Shown: piece after piece, positions 7,445 through 17,036 of the stretch | How positions within the stretch are numbered: the stretch's first letter is position 1 | Layout of the letters: the number at the start of each line of letters is the position of its first letter | Origin: Streptomyces sp. NBC_01288 | Lineage (GTDB): Bacteria; Actinomycetota; Actinomycetes; Streptomycetales; Streptomycetaceae | Direction of reading: 5' to 3' | Assembly (NCBI RefSeq): GCF_035982055.1 | Contig: NZ_CP108427.1 | Coordinates: 2,914,001 to 2,978,000 of the forward strand | Length of the DNA: 64,000 nucleotides | The notes under the pieces: model-generated | Told to the model about the DNA's origin: nothing | Seen by the model: the letters and a program-made list of their open reading frames with translations, nothing else | The model's database searches: none | Program-made: the position numbers and the translations under genes

Positions 7445-8749
7445 CTAGGAGATTTTGACTGGGTTAACCACGTCCGCCACCAACACCAGCAACGTGAAGC
7501 AGACGAAGATCCCCGCCACCACATACGCGACCGGCATCAGCTTCGCCACGTCGAACGGGCCCGGGTCCGGGCGCTTGAGCACCTTCGCCAGGTTCCGCCG
7601 CAGCGCCTCCCACAGCGCGCCCGCGACATGCCCGCCGTCGAGCGGGAGCAGCGGGAGCATGTTGAAGAGGAAGAGGGAGAGGTTGAAGCCTGCCACCAGC
7701 ATCAGGGCCATGGCCAGCTGCTGGGTGGGCGGGATGTCCAGGGTGAAGATCTCGCCGCCCACGCGGGCCGCGCCGACCACGCCCATCGGGGAGTCGGCCT
7801 GGCGGGGGGCGCCGTCGAAGGCCGCGTTCCACAGGGCCGGGATCTTGCCGGGGAGGGCCGCGATGGAGTCGACGGCCTCGCCCATGCGGTCTCCCATCCA
7901 GGTGACCGAGTCGCCGAAGTCCTGGCGGACGATGCCGGTGGCCGCGCTGAAGCCGAGGAAGCCGGCGGTGACGTACTGGCCCTGGACGATCTGGCCGCTG
8001 GAGTCCTTCTTGGCGACCTGGTTCGACGCGATCGTCGCCTGGAGGGTGAGGGCCTGGCCCTTGCGCTCCACGACGATCGGGACCGTCTTGCCGGGGGCCG
8101 CGCGGATCAGGTCGGACAGCTTGTTCCAGTCCGTCGTCTTGACGCCGTTGAAGCTGAGGATCTTGTCACCGGCCTTGAGGCCCGCCGCCGCCGCCGGGGA
8201 GGCCCGGTCCTTGTCCGTGCAGGTGTCGCGGTTCTGGCTCTGCGCGATGACGCACTCGGAGACCGAGCTGACCGTGTTGGTCTGCTGCGAGATGCCGAAG
8301 CCCATCAGGACGGTAAGGAAGAGCGCCACCGCGAGGATGAGGTTCATGAAGGGGCCCGCGAACATCACGATGACCCGTTTCCAGGGCTTGCGTGTGTAGA
8401 ACAGGCGGGACTCGTCGCCGGGTTCCAGCTCCTCGAAGGCCGCCGAGCGGGCGTCCTCGATCATGCTGCGCCAGGGCGAGGTGGAGCGGGACTCGATCCT
8501 GCCGTCGGGTCCTGGCGGGAACATGCCGATCATGCGGATGTAGCCGCCGAACGGGATGGCCTTGAAGCCGTACTCGGTGTCGCCCTTCCGCTTGGACCAG
8601 ATGGTCGGGCCGAAGCCGACCATGTACTGGGGCACCCGGATGCCGAAGAGCTTCGCCGTCGAGAGATGCCCCAGCTCGTGCCAGGCGATCGAGACCAGCA
8701 GGCCGACCGCGAAGACGACTATGCCGAGGATCATCATCAGGGCTGTCAT
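7445..8749 (-). CDS. Site-2 intramembrane zinc metalloprotease (RseP/M50 family)
   Basis: A 434-residue membrane protease. The zinc site HELGH is at residues 24-28 inside the first membrane helix, and the third ligand motif [11 protein letters not shown] is near the C-terminus. A PDZ domain lies between ([24 protein letters not shown]). Family members cut membrane-tethered anti-sigma factors or other single-pass proteins. The start codon overlaps the dxr stop (ATGA), so the two are co-translated, an arrangement conserved in actinobacteria. The physiological substrate here is unknown. Two proteins elsewhere in the window, the membrane-tethered sigma fusion and the ECF partner at 62324, are the kind of client to consider, but that is speculation. 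Confidence 0.93.
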   Translation of the reverse strand: MTALMMILGIVVFAVGLLVSIAWHELGHLSTAKLFGIRVPQYMVGFGPTIWSKRKGDTEYGFKAIPFGGYIRMIGMFPPGPDGRIESRSTSPWRSMIEDARSAAFEELEPGDESRLFYTRKPWKRVIVMFAGPFMNLILAVALFLTVLMGFGISQQTNTVSSVSECVIAQSQNRDTCTDKDRASPAAAAGLKAGDKILSFNGVKTTDWNKLSDLIRAAPGKTVPIVVERKGQALTLQATIASNQVAKKDSSGQIVQGQYVTAGFLGFSAATGIVRQDFGDSVTWMGDRMGEAVDSIAALPGKIPALWNAAFDGAPRQADSPMGVVGAARVGGEIFTLDIPPTQQLAMALMLVAGFNLSLFLFNMLPLLPLDGGHVAGALWEALRRNLAKVLKRPDPGPFDVAKLMPVAYVVAGIFVCFTLLVLVADVVNPVKIS

Positions 8750-10014
8750 GCACGCGCCTCCGCGTTCGCCGTGGTCGTCTGCGCTGTCAGTTCGCGGGCC
8801 CGGGCGCGTGCCCAGGTCTCCGCCTCAAGGACGTCGGACACGGTCAGTGAAGTTCCCGTGGCCGGTGTCCCGTGTTCCTCGACCACCCGTGTCACCGTCT
8901 CCATGATTCCGTTGAACGGCAGCGCGCCCGCGCGGAACGCCTCCACGCACTCCTCGTTCGCCGCATTGAACACCGCCGGAGCCGTGCCCGCGAGCTGTCC
9001 CACATGCCGGGCAAGCCCGACCGACGGGAACGCGTCGGTGTCGAGCGGGAAGAACTCCCACGTCGACGCCTTGCTCCAGTCGAACGCGGGCGCCGCGTCC
9101 GGGACCCGCTCGGGCCAGCCGAGCCCGATGGCGATCGGCCCGCGCATGTCGGGGGGCGTCGCCTGGGCGAGTGTCGAACCGTCCGTGAATTCCACCATCG
9201 AGTGGACATACGACTGCGGGTGCACGACCACCTCAATGCGATCGAAGGGAATGTCGTACAGCAGGTGCGCCTCGATCACCTCCAGCCCCTTGTTCACCAA
9301 GGTCGCGGAGTTGATCGTGATCACCGGGCCCATCGCCCAGGTGGGGTGCGCGAGCGCCTCTTCTACGGTCACTCGCGCCAGGTCCGCTTTGCTACGGCCG
9401 CGGAAGGGGCCGCCGGACGCGGTGACGACGAGCTTGCGCACATCGGCGCGGGTGCCGGCCGCGAGGGCCTGGAAGAGCGCCGCGTGCTCGGAGTCCACCG
9501 GGATGATCTGGCCCGGCTTGGCGAGCGCCTTCACCAGCGGGCCGCCGACGATGAGCGACTCCTTGTTGGCGAGCGCGAGGACGCGTCCCGCCTCCAGGGC
9601 GGCGAGGGTGGGCGCCAGTCCGATGGACCCGGTGATGCCGTTCAGCACGGTGTGGCAGTCGGAGGCGGCGAGTTGGGTCGCCGCGTCAGGACCGGCGACG
9701 ATCTCGGGCAGCGGCTCCCCCGCGCCGTACCGCGCGGCGAGCGCCTCGCGCAGTGCCGGTACGACGTCCTCGCGGGCGACCCCGACCGTCCGCACCCCGA
9801 GCTGGTACGCCTGCTCGGCGAGAAGCCCGACCCGGCCGCCGTTCGCGGAGAGGGCGGTGACCTTGAAGCGGTCCGGGTTGCGCAGCACCAGGTCGATGGC
9901 CTGGGTGCCGATGGACCCGGTGGACCCGAGGATCACCAGGGCCTTGGGACCGTCGCCCACGACGGGGTCGTAGACGAGATGTGGGTCGGCGAGGGGTGCT
10001 GGACTGTCGCTCAT
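8746..10014 (-). CDS. dxr: 1-deoxy-D-xylulose 5-phosphate reductoisomerase
   Basis: A 422-residue NADPH-dependent enzyme converting DXP to MEP, the committed step of the MEP pathway. The nucleotide-binding motif [10 protein letters not shown] is at residues 29-38. The metal/substrate motifs are visible as [23 protein letters not shown] and [10 protein letters not shown]. The C-terminal domain contains [12 protein letters not shown] short N-terminal extension (about 20 residues) precedes the Rossmann fold. The gene is translationally coupled to the site-2 protease and lies upstream of ispG, so two MEP enzymes are clustered here. Confidence 0.97.
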   Translation of the reverse strand: MSDSPAPLADPHLVYDPVVGDGPKALVILGSTGSIGTQAIDLVLRNPDRFKVTALSANGGRVGLLAEQAYQLGVRTVGVAREDVVPALREALAARYGAGEPLPEIVAGPDAATQLAASDCHTVLNGITGSIGLAPTLAALEAGRVLALANKESLIVGGPLVKALAKPGQIIPVDSEHAALFQALAAGTRADVRKLVVTASGGPFRGRSKADLARVTVEEALAHPTWAMGPVITINSATLVNKGLEVIEAHLLYDIPFDRIEVVVHPQSYVHSMVEFTDGSTLAQATPPDMRGPIAIGLGWPERVPDAAPAFDWSKASTWEFFPLDTDAFPSVGLARHVGQLAGTAPAVFNAANEECVEAFRAGALPFNGIMETVTRVVEEHGTPATGTSLTVSDVLEAETWARARARELTAQTTTANAEARA

Positions 10015-10202
10015 CCCTCCATTGTTGCCGCAACGGGTGGCCGGGGGGACAGCGGTTCCCTCGGGCGGGTGGCTTATCGGCTCTCGTCGGTGATTGAAGG
10101 GAAATCCCCCTTTGTGAATACGGCGTGAAGGTCGTGTGATAACACTTCAGGTCTGCGCCGGTGGACGACCGGCGCGTGGACGACATCCTGGGGGGATTCT
10201 CC

Positions 10203-10652
10203 ATGCGGATACGCGCTGCCCTGCCCGCACTCGCGGGCGCCGCGATACTCACCGGCACCTTGCTGAGCACTCCGGCCGAAGCGGCCGGCGGGGTCACGAT
10301 CTACCGGGTCTGGTTCGACAGCCCGGGCTCGGACACCCGGTCCAACACGAGCCTGAACGGCGAGTGGGTGCAGATCAAGAACACCAGCCGGTCGGCGATC
10401 TCGCTCAAGGGCTGGATCCTGAAGGACGTCTCGAATCACCGGTACACCTTCAAGAACATCAAGATCGGCGCCGGCAAGTACATCAAGGTGCACACCGGCA
10501 AGGGCACGGACACCGCGGCGAACACGCACCAGGGCCGTGCCGCCTACGTCTGGAACAACACCAGCGACACGGCGACGCTGACGAAGTCCAACGGCAGCAA
10601 GGTCGACACCTGTTCGTGGACGACGCGGGATCCGAGCGACAAGTACTGCTGA
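10203..10652 (+). CDS. Secreted lamin-tail-domain protein
   Basis: A 149-residue secreted protein. Residues 1-28 are a Sec signal peptide (MRIRAALPALAGAAILTGTLLSTPAEA, with APAEA-like cleavage context). The rest is one lamin-tail (LTD) beta-sandwich: GEWVQIKNTSRSAISLKGWILKD, YTFKNIKIGAGKYIKVHTGKG, YVWNNTSDTATLTKSNGSKVDTC. The two C-terminal-region cysteines (DTCSW and KYC) may form a disulphide. LTD domains in bacteria are usually appended to nucleases or surface proteins; here the domain stands alone, so the role is unknown. Start chosen at the ATG after GGGGGATTCTCC rather than the in-frame start 14 codons upstream. Confidence 0.85.
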   Translation: MRIRAALPALAGAAILTGTLLSTPAEAAGGVTIYRVWFDSPGSDTRSNTSLNGEWVQIKNTSRSAISLKGWILKDVSNHRYTFKNIKIGAGKYIKVHTGKGTDTAANTHQGRAAYVWNNTSDTATLTKSNGSKVDTCSWTTRDPSDKYC

Positions 10653-10670
10653 ACCACTGCTGAACGAGGG

Positions 10671-12602
10671 CTAGTTGACGGGGCGGTGCAGGTTGTCCGC
10701 CTTGGACGGGCCCGGGGTCGTATCTGCGATCCAGGGTCCGTCGCCCGACGGGTCGACGATGCCTTCCTCCAGCCAGGTGTACGCGCCGCCCATGACGCCC
10801 TTGACGACCTTGTGGTCGAGGGCGTCGGTGTTGGTCCACAGGCGGCCGAAGAGTTCCTCGACGCGGATGCGGGACTGTTCGCAGAAGGCGTCGGCGAGTT
10901 GGTAGGCCTCGCGGCCGTGATCGCCCTGGGTGCGCAGGAGTTCGGCCCGTACGCAGACCGCGCTCATCGCGAAGAGTTCGGCGCCGATGTCCACGATCCG
11001 GCCCAGGAAGCCCTGTTTGGTCTCCATGCGGCCCTGCCAGCGGGACATGGCGTAGAAGGTGGAGCGGGCCAGTTTGCGGGCGTTGCGCTCGACATAACGC
11101 AAGTGCCGGGAGAGGTCGATGCCGTGGCGGAACTCGCCGTAGGTGCCCGGGAGTTGGCCGGTGCCGGCGACCAGCTTCGGGAGCCACTTGGCGTAGAAGA
11201 CGCCCGCGTTGGCGCCCGCTTTCGCCTTGTCCTGAAGGGACTTGTCGGGGTCGATGAGGTCACCGGCGACCTTGAGGTGGGCGTCGACGGCCTCGCGGGC
11301 GATCAGGAGGTGCATGATCTCCGTCGAGCCCTCGAAGATGCGGTTGATGCGGAGGTCGCGCAGGACCTGTTCGGCGGGGACCGCTCGCTCGCCGCGGGCC
11401 GCGAGGGACTCGGCCGTCTCGAAGCCTCGGCCGCCGCGGATCTGAACGAGCTCGTCGGCCATCAGCCAGCCCATCTCGGAGGAGAAGAGCTTGGCGAGCG
11501 CGCCCTCGATGCGGATGTCGTTGCGGTCCTCGTCGGCCATCTGCGAGGAGAGGTCGAGTACGGCCTCCAGGGCGAAGGTCGTCGCCGCGATGAAGGAGAT
11601 CTTCGCGCCCACGGCCTCGTGGTCGGCGATCGGCCGGCCCCACTGCTCACGCGCCGCCGACCACTCGCGGGCGATCTTCAGGCACCACTTGCCGGCCGCG
11701 ACGCAGGACGCGGGCAGGGAGAGGCGGCCGGTGTTGAGGGTGGTGAGGGCGATCTTCAGGCCCGCGCCCTCGGGGCCGATGCGGTTGGCGGCCGGGACCC
11801 GGACCTGGTGGAAGCGGGTGACGCCGTTCTCGATGCCGCGCAGGCCCATGAAGGCGTTGCGGTTCTCGACGGTGATGCCGGGCGAGTCGGTCTCCACGAC
11901 GAAGGCCGTGATGCCGCCCTTGTGGCCCTCGCTCTTCGGCACCCGGGCCATCACGACCAGGAGGTCGGCGATCACGCCGTTCGTGGTCCAGAGCTTCACC
12001 CCGTCGAGGACGTACGAGTCCCCGTCCGGCACCGCGCTCGTCGCGAGGCGTGCCGGGTCGGAGCCGACGTCCGGTTCGGTGAGCAGGAAGGCGCTGATGG
12101 CGGTGCGGGCGCAGCGGGGCAGGAACTCCGCCTTCTGCTCGTCCGTGCCGAACAGCTTCAGCGGCTGCGGTACACCGATCGACTGGTGCGCGGAGAGCAG
12201 CACGCCGACCGCGGGGCAGGCGGAGCCCGCCAGCGCCAGCGCCTTGTTGTAGTACACCTGGGTGAGGCCGAGGCCGCCGTACTCGGTGTCGATCTTCATG
12301 CCGAGGGCGCCGATCTCCTTGAGGCCGCTGATGACCTCGTCGGGGATGCGCGCCTCGCGCTCGATGCGGGCGGCGTCGATCTGGGTCTCGCAGAAGACGC
12401 GCAGCTTCGCGAGGAACTCCTCGCCGCGCCGGGAGTCCTCGGCGGCCGGAAGGGGGTGGGGGTGGATCAGGTCGAGCCGGAAGCGGCCGAGGAACAGTTC
12501 CTTGGCGAAGCTGGGCTTGCGCCAGTCCTGTTCCCGGGCCGCCTCCGCCACCTGCCGGGCTTCTCGCTCGGTGACGGTGGGTTTGCTGGATGGAGCGGAC
12601 AT
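10671..12602 (-). CDS. Acyl-CoA dehydrogenase family protein
   Basis: A 643-residue flavoprotein, longer than the usual 380-400 because of a roughly 200-residue C-terminal extension. The ACAD core is visible: LKEIGALGMKIDTEYGG, SAFLLTEPDVGSDPARLAT (substrate/FAD loop), KLWTTNG, RIGPEGAGLKIALTTLNTGRL, and the C-terminal RGGRGFETAESL followed by LRDLRINRIFEGSTEIMHLLIARE. It would oxidise an acyl-CoA to the enoyl-CoA in beta-oxidation. Long forms of this type are common in actinobacteria. The ATG with GAGGTGAGCCTC upstream is preferred over a GTG three codons earlier. The specific chain length is not evident. Confidence 0.93.
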   Translation of the reverse strand: MSAPSSKPTVTEREARQVAEAAREQDWRKPSFAKELFLGRFRLDLIHPHPLPAAEDSRRGEEFLAKLRVFCETQIDAARIEREARIPDEVISGLKEIGALGMKIDTEYGGLGLTQVYYNKALALAGSACPAVGVLLSAHQSIGVPQPLKLFGTDEQKAEFLPRCARTAISAFLLTEPDVGSDPARLATSAVPDGDSYVLDGVKLWTTNGVIADLLVVMARVPKSEGHKGGITAFVVETDSPGITVENRNAFMGLRGIENGVTRFHQVRVPAANRIGPEGAGLKIALTTLNTGRLSLPASCVAAGKWCLKIAREWSAAREQWGRPIADHEAVGAKISFIAATTFALEAVLDLSSQMADEDRNDIRIEGALAKLFSSEMGWLMADELVQIRGGRGFETAESLAARGERAVPAEQVLRDLRINRIFEGSTEIMHLLIAREAVDAHLKVAGDLIDPDKSLQDKAKAGANAGVFYAKWLPKLVAGTGQLPGTYGEFRHGIDLSRHLRYVERNARKLARSTFYAMSRWQGRMETKQGFLGRIVDIGAELFAMSAVCVRAELLRTQGDHGREAYQLADAFCEQSRIRVEELFGRLWTNTDALDHKVVKGVMGGAYTWLEEGIVDPSGDGPWIADTTPGPSKADNLHRPVN

Positions 12603-12713
12603 GAGGCTCACCTCGCCGCGAATCGGGCCCTCGGACCATGGCGGTTACCGACGGGTGCTACCCGATCGTATGTACCCGATCCACCGCGAAGCAGCCACCC
12701 TTCGCGCGTCCGT

Positions 12714-13523
12714 TCAGCCGATGTCGACGGAGTACGCCTTTGTGTCAAGGCGCCCCGATCCCTTGAAGACCTCGGTGCCGGACTCGATGCCGGAGACGTA
12801 CTTGTCGTTGCTCAGCAGCTTCCGCCGGACGAGGGCCTGGGTGAAGTCGTCGATGTTCAGGGTCGCCTTGGTGGTGTTGGCGGTGCGGACGAAGGAGTAC
12901 ACGTTCCAGCCGATGTTCCCCTGGTAGATGTCCCACATCGCGCCGTCCAGGCTGACGCTGCCGTACTTGGTGCCGAGCGGGCCCGCGCCGCCCTGCCGGT
13001 TGAGCCAGATCATGATCTCGTCGGTGGGCTGGTCCGCCCAGTCGGCGGTGTTCTTGGAGTGCAGCCACAGGTCGTACGCCACGTCGAGCGTGCCCGGGTT
13101 GGAGCTGAGCGCGAACTCCCAGCTGGTCTTCACCGGCTTGCGGTCACCGACCCGGATCCGCAGCCCGGTGGTCGCCTTGTCGACCTTCCAGCCCCAGTGC
13201 CAGCCGAGGACGGTGCTCGCGAACGTCTTCACGTCCGCGTCGGTTCCCTTGCTGTTGTTGGCCCAGGTGAAGGACGTGCCCCACGAAATGGTGGACCCGG
13301 ACCGGGAGTTGTCCCACACGCACTGGCTGCCGGTGGCCTTGTCGCGTCCCCACTGGTTGTTGTTGACGTAGTACTTGCCGAGCGTGACGGTGTCGTCGGC
13401 CGTGCACTTCTCGCTCGACTCACCCGCCTGGGCGACGGTGACACCGGCGAGGGCCGCGAGCGCGACCGAGGCGGCGGCGAGCACCTTCGCCTTCTTCGAG
13501 AGGCGGGGTCTGCGGTGTTGCAT
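12714..13523 (-). CDS. Secreted GH12 endoglucanase/xyloglucanase (1)
   Basis: A 269-residue secreted enzyme: signal peptide residues 1-32 (KKAKVLAAASVALAALAGVTVAQA), then a single GH12 domain. Family hallmarks are YYVNNNQWG, SQCVWDNS, WHWGWKV, YDLWLH, and the nucleophile motif TDEIMIWLN (E169). The second catalytic Glu should lie in the C-terminal part (SGIESGTEVF). GH12 enzymes cleave beta-1,4-glucan or xyloglucan backbones. The gene is divergent from a LacI-family regulator with TGTCGAAGCGCTTCGACA between, placing it in the same regulon as the importer and side-chain enzymes. No carbohydrate-binding module is attached. Xyloglucan specificity is inferred from context. Confidence 0.9.
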   Translation of the reverse strand: MQHRRPRLSKKAKVLAAASVALAALAGVTVAQAGESSEKCTADDTVTLGKYYVNNNQWGRDKATGSQCVWDNSRSGSTISWGTSFTWANNSKGTDADVKTFASTVLGWHWGWKVDKATTGLRIRVGDRKPVKTSWEFALSSNPGTLDVAYDLWLHSKNTADWADQPTDEIMIWLNRQGGAGPLGTKYGSVSLDGAMWDIYQGNIGWNVYSFVRTANTTKATLNIDDFTQALVRRKLLSNDKYVSGIESGTEVFKGSGRLDTKAYSVDIG

Positions 13524-13635
13524 CGGGGGTCCTTCCGGGGGACGGTTCGTCTACGACCTCTCAGTGGCCGCCGACCCGCCCGGAGGTTGCCTCCCCCGCC
13601 CGGAGAAACTCTCGGAGTCCGGTGTTTCGAGAAAG

Positions 13636-13653
13636 TGTCGAAGCGCTTCGACA
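13636..13653. promoter_or_regulatory. LacI-family operator TGTCGAAGCGCTTCGACA
   Basis: A perfect 18-bp palindrome of the GCGC-centred LacI/CcpA type, lying 113 bp upstream of the GH12 start and 104 bp upstream of the LacI gene start. The 14-bp core TCGAAGCGCTTCGA recurs exactly at 28576-28589 and 28735-28748. Confidence 0.85.
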
Positions 13654-13724
13654 ACCTATGGACACCCACACCGCCTGAAGCTAGTGTCGAACCACCCTCA
13701 CCCGCCCTTGTCAGCAACGCGCAC

Positions 13725-13742
13725 TGTCGAAGCGCTTCACAA
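13725..13742. promoter_or_regulatory. Imperfect second operator before the LacI gene
   Basis: TGTCGAAGCGCTTCACAA keeps the left half-site and centre of the palindrome, but the right half departs after GCTTC. It ends 15 bp before the regulator's start codon, a position suited to weak autoregulation. Confidence 0.65.
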
Positions 13743-13757
13743 AGCTTGGAGAGCTGG

Positions 13758-14771
13758 ATGGTCACCCTCGCCGAGGTCGCCCAGCACGCCGGAGTCTCGG
13801 CGAGCACGGTGAGCTATGTCCTCAGCGGCAAGCGGTCCATCTCCGGAGCCACCCGGCAGCGGGTCGAGCAGAGCATCCGCGAGCTGGGCTACCACCCGAA
13901 CGCGGGCGCCCGCGCCCTCGCCAGCAGCCGGTCGAACATCATCGCGCTGATGGTGCCGCTGCGCACCGACATGTACGTGCCGGTGATGATGGAGATCGCC
14001 ATCGCCGTGGCGACCACCGCCCGCCTGCACGGCTACGACGTGCTGCTGCTCACCGGCGAGGAGGGTCCCGACGCGGTGCGCCGGGTCACCGGCAGCGGGC
14101 TCGCCGACGCGATGATCCTGATGGACGTCGAACTCGACGACGAGCGGCTGCCGTTGCTGCGCGGCACCGACCAACCCTCCGTACTGATCGGCCTCCCCGC
14201 CGACACCACCGGACTGACCTGCGTCGACCTCGACTTCGGGGCAACCGGCGCACTGTGCGTCGAGCACCTCGCCAAACTCGGCCACCACGACATCGCTGTC
14301 ATCGGCGAGGCCCCCGCCGTCTACGAGCGGCACACCGGTTTCGCCGAGCGAACCCTCGACGGACTCCGGTCCCGGGCGCGGGAGTTGGGCCTGCGGGTGC
14401 TGCACCGGCCGTGCGAGGGCGGGTACGACGCGATGACGACGACCCTGGCCCGGATCTTCGACGAACGCCCCGGCACCACGGGCTTCGTCGTGCAGAACGA
14501 GTCGGCGGTCGAGCCGCTGCTCGCCCTGCTGCGCCAGCAGGGCCGGGCCGTGCCGGAGGACGTGTCGGTGGTCGCGGTCTGCCCCGACCAGGTAGCCACC
14601 CAGGCCTCGGTGCGGCTGACGTCCGTCGCCATCCCCGCGCAGGAGATGGGCCGTTACGCCGTGGAGCATCTGGTGGCCAAGCTCGACGGCCGAGGCAGCG
14701 ACGAAGTCGTGCTGATCACACCGGAGTTGACGATGCGGGCGAGTACGGGGCCGGCGCCCGCGGTTTCCTGA
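13758..14771 (+). CDS. LacI-family transcriptional regulator of the xyloglucan locus
   Basis: A 337-residue regulator. The N-terminal HTH is VTLAEVAQHAGVSASTVSYVLSGKRSIS followed by the hinge-helix region ARALASSRSN. A periplasmic-binding-protein-like effector domain follows (IIALMVPLRTDMYVPVMMEI, GFVVQNESAVEPLLALLRQQG, DVSVVAVCPDQVA). The start at the ATG with GGAGAGCTGG upstream gives the canonical N-terminus, although an open frame extends far upstream. It probably binds the TCGAAGCGCTTCGA palindromes at its own promoter and at the importer/GH3 promoter, releasing on a xyloglucan-derived sugar. The GH31 gene follows 96 bp downstream. DNA target and effector are inferred. Confidence 0.93.
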   Translation: MVTLAEVAQHAGVSASTVSYVLSGKRSISGATRQRVEQSIRELGYHPNAGARALASSRSNIIALMVPLRTDMYVPVMMEIAIAVATTARLHGYDVLLLTGEEGPDAVRRVTGSGLADAMILMDVELDDERLPLLRGTDQPSVLIGLPADTTGLTCVDLDFGATGALCVEHLAKLGHHDIAVIGEAPAVYERHTGFAERTLDGLRSRARELGLRVLHRPCEGGYDAMTTTLARIFDERPGTTGFVVQNESAVEPLLALLRQQGRAVPEDVSVVAVCPDQVATQASVRLTSVAIPAQEMGRYAVEHLVAKLDGRGSDEVVLITPELTMRASTGPAPAVS

Positions 14772-14867
14772 CCCCTTTTCCGACCTCAGAGCTTCACCCC
14801 TGTGCCGCCGCCAGGGCACCGCCATGTCCGCAACTCCTCTGTCTGCTCTTCTCACAGGAGCCCTCTC

Positions 14868-16925
14868 GTGAATCAGCCTGCCGAAAACCAGACCATTCAG
14901 GGCGCGGGTGCGGTCAGCCTCGCGCAGTCGTCGCCCACCGTCGGCACCTTCCGTGAGCGGGGCGGTGCGCTGGAGTGGAGCGGTCGTCAGGAGACCCTGC
15001 GGATCGAACCGTGGGGGCCGGACGCGGTACGGGTCAGGGCCCGGCTCGGCGGCCCACTGCTCGACGGGCTGCCGGGAGCCCTCCTGGACGAGGCACCGCC
15101 CACCGAGGCGAGCGTCAAGATCGAGGACGGTCAAGGGACCTTGACCGTAGGCGAGTTGACCGTCCACGTCGATGCCGAGGGCCTGATCCGTTTCCTGCGC
15201 ACCGACGACTCCGCCGAACTCCTCGCGGAGGCCCGCGCCCACTTCTGGTGGCCCGGCTCGCGGCTCTACACGGCGGTCGGCAACGGCCACCACCGCCTGG
15301 AGCAGCGCTTCGCCGCGTACGAGGACGAGAAGTTGTACGGCCTCGGCCAGCACCAGCACGGCAGGTTGGACCAGAAGGGGCTGGTCCTCGACCTGGTGCA
15401 GCGCAACGCCGAGGTCGGCATCCCGGTGCTGGTCTCCAGCCGCGGCTACACCCTGCTGTGGAACAACCCGGCGATCGGCCGTGTGGAGCTGGCCGGCAAC
15501 GGCACGCGCTGGGTGGCCGATTCGGCCCGCCAGATCGACTACTGGATCACCGCGGGCGACCCGGCCGACGGACAGCGCCGCTACAGCGCGGTGACGGGCC
15601 GTACGCCGATGCTGCCCAAGTGGGCGGCGGGCTTCTGGCAGTGCAAGCTGCGCTACCGCACCCAGGCCGAACTCCTCGCCGTGGCACGGGAGTACAAGCG
15701 CCGCGAACTCCCCCTCTCGGCGATCGTCTGCGACTTCTTCCACTGGACCCACCTGGGCGACTGGAAGTTCGACCCGGCCGAGTGGCCCGACCCGGCGGCC
15801 ATGGTCCGCGAACTGGACGAGATGGGCGTGAAGTTGGTGGTGAGCGTCTGGCCCTCCGTCTCCCCGCTCAGCGAGAACCACTCGGTCCTGGAACAGCGCG
15901 GCTACCTCATCGGCACCCAGTACGGCCCGATGGCCCACGCCGACTGGCCGGACAAGGGGGTCGCCTCGACGGTCCAGGTGGCCTTCTACGACGCCACGAA
16001 CCCCGAGGCCCGGGAGTTCCTGTGGTCGAAGATCCGCGACAACTACCTTGTCCCGTACGGCATCACGGCCTTCTGGCTGGACGCGTGCGAGCCCGAGCTG
16101 AAGCCGGGTTTCCCGGAGAACCTGCGCTACTGGGCGGGCCCGGGCCTGGAGGTCGGCAACATCTACCCGGCCGAGAACTCCCGCACCTTCCACGAAGGGC
16201 TGCTGGCCGAGGGCGAGTCGGAGATCATCACCCTCAACCGCTCGGCGTGGGCGGGCAGTCAGCGGCACGGCGCCGCGCTCTGGTCGGGTGACATCGGCAC
16301 CGACTTCCCCACCCTGCGCCGCCAGATAGCCGCGGGCCTCAACACCGCACTCTCCGGCATCCCTTGGTGGAACACCGACATCGGCGGCTTCCACGGCGGC
16401 GACCCGGACGACCCGGCGTACCAGGAGGTCATGGTCCGCTGGTTCCAGTTCGGCGCGCTGTCCCCGCTGATGCGCCTGCACGGCTTCCGCGACCCGGGCA
16501 TGCCGCTCGGCCCCGACATGACCGGCGGCCCCAACGAGGTCTGGTCGTACGGCGATCGGGCCCTGCCCATCCTGGAGAAGTACCTGCGGCTGCGCGAGCG
16601 CCTGAAGCCGTACGTGCTGGACGTGATGCGCGCCGCGCACGAGGAGGGGCTGCCGGTGATGCGCCCGCTGTTCCTCGAATTCCCGGCGGACCAGGCGACC
16701 TGGTCGGTCGACGACGCGTACCTCTTCGGACCGGACCTGCTGGTCGCTCCGGTGCTGACGGCGGGCGCCACGGCCCGTACGGCGTATCTCCCGGCGGGCG
16801 CGTGGTGGACGGACGCGTGGACGGGCGAGACGTACGAGGGCGGTACGGCGGTCACGGTCGACGCCCCGCTGGACCGGATTCCGCTGTTCCTGCGGGACGG
16901 GGCGACGCTGCCGGTCACGGAGTAG
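14868..16925 (+). CDS. GH31 glycosidase, probable alpha-xylosidase (cytoplasmic)
   Basis: A 685-residue GH31 enzyme without a signal peptide. The GTG start follows AGGAGCCCTCTC. The N-terminal beta-sandwich (EKLYGLGQHQHG) precedes the barrel (KWAAGFWQCKLRYRTQAELL). The nucleophile motif FWLDACEPE places Asp405. The W-x-DA-x-EP form is the one seen in xyloglucan-active alpha-xylosidases rather than in maltase-type GH31 enzymes. Later motifs include WWNTDIGGFHGG and RLHGFRDPG. It would remove alpha-1,6-xylose from the non-reducing end of imported xyloglucan oligosaccharides. It lies in the same direction as lacI, 96 bp downstream, and is probably co-transcribed. Alpha-glucosidase activity is the main alternative. 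Confidence 0.9.
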   Translation: MNQPAENQTIQGAGAVSLAQSSPTVGTFRERGGALEWSGRQETLRIEPWGPDAVRVRARLGGPLLDGLPGALLDEAPPTEASVKIEDGQGTLTVGELTVHVDAEGLIRFLRTDDSAELLAEARAHFWWPGSRLYTAVGNGHHRLEQRFAAYEDEKLYGLGQHQHGRLDQKGLVLDLVQRNAEVGIPVLVSSRGYTLLWNNPAIGRVELAGNGTRWVADSARQIDYWITAGDPADGQRRYSAVTGRTPMLPKWAAGFWQCKLRYRTQAELLAVAREYKRRELPLSAIVCDFFHWTHLGDWKFDPAEWPDPAAMVRELDEMGVKLVVSVWPSVSPLSENHSVLEQRGYLIGTQYGPMAHADWPDKGVASTVQVAFYDATNPEAREFLWSKIRDNYLVPYGITAFWLDACEPELKPGFPENLRYWAGPGLEVGNIYPAENSRTFHEGLLAEGESEIITLNRSAWAGSQRHGAALWSGDIGTDFPTLRRQIAAGLNTALSGIPWWNTDIGGFHGGDPDDPAYQEVMVRWFQFGALSPLMRLHGFRDPGMPLGPDMTGGPNEVWSYGDRALPILEKYLRLRERLKPYVLDVMRAAHEEGLPVMRPLFLEFPADQATWSVDDAYLFGPDLLVAPVLTAGATARTAYLPAGAWWTDAWTGETYEGGTAVTVDAPLDRIPLFLRDGATLPVTE

Positions 16926-16931
16926 GGGTCG

Positions 16932-16959
16932 GGGCGCCCGATTTGGGGGGCGGGCGCCC
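16932..16959 (+). terminator. Hairpin after the GH31 gene
   Basis: GGGCGCCCG (16932-16940) and CGGGCGCCC (16951-16959) form a 9-bp stem with a 10-nt loop, starting 6 bp after the GH31 stop. There is no T tract, as is common in Streptomyces. Confidence 0.55.
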
Positions 16960-17036
16960 GAGCCGTGACGCTTCCGTTGTGCGGAACTGTGGGCTCCGTC
17001 ACAGCCGTACGGATCTTGTTCTGCTGGACTCCTCCG

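Noticed and set aside
6071..9973. A 1300-codon open frame on the plus strand opposite ispG, the site-2 protease and dxr
   Set aside because: It lies antisense to three confidently identified genes, has Arg/Gly/Asp-rich composition typical of reading high-GC genes backwards, and shows no family motif. The same applies to long antisense frames at 13737-16640, 16364-19669 and 28572-31268.
10126..10148. Small dyad GTGT-GATA-ACAC upstream of the lamin-tail gene as an operator or riboswitch
   Set aside because: A 4-bp stem with an unpaired surrounding sequence is within chance expectation.
13600..13615. Near-palindrome CCGGAGAAACTCTCGG as a second regulator site in the GH12/LacI promoter region
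   Set aside because: It is imperfect, occurs once, and has no copy at the other promoters of the island; too weak to list.
10686..13757. Long in-frame extension upstream of the LacI gene
   Set aside because: It runs antisense through the acyl-CoA dehydrogenase and GH12 genes. The LacI HTH begins exactly at the ATG at 13758, which has its own ribosome site.
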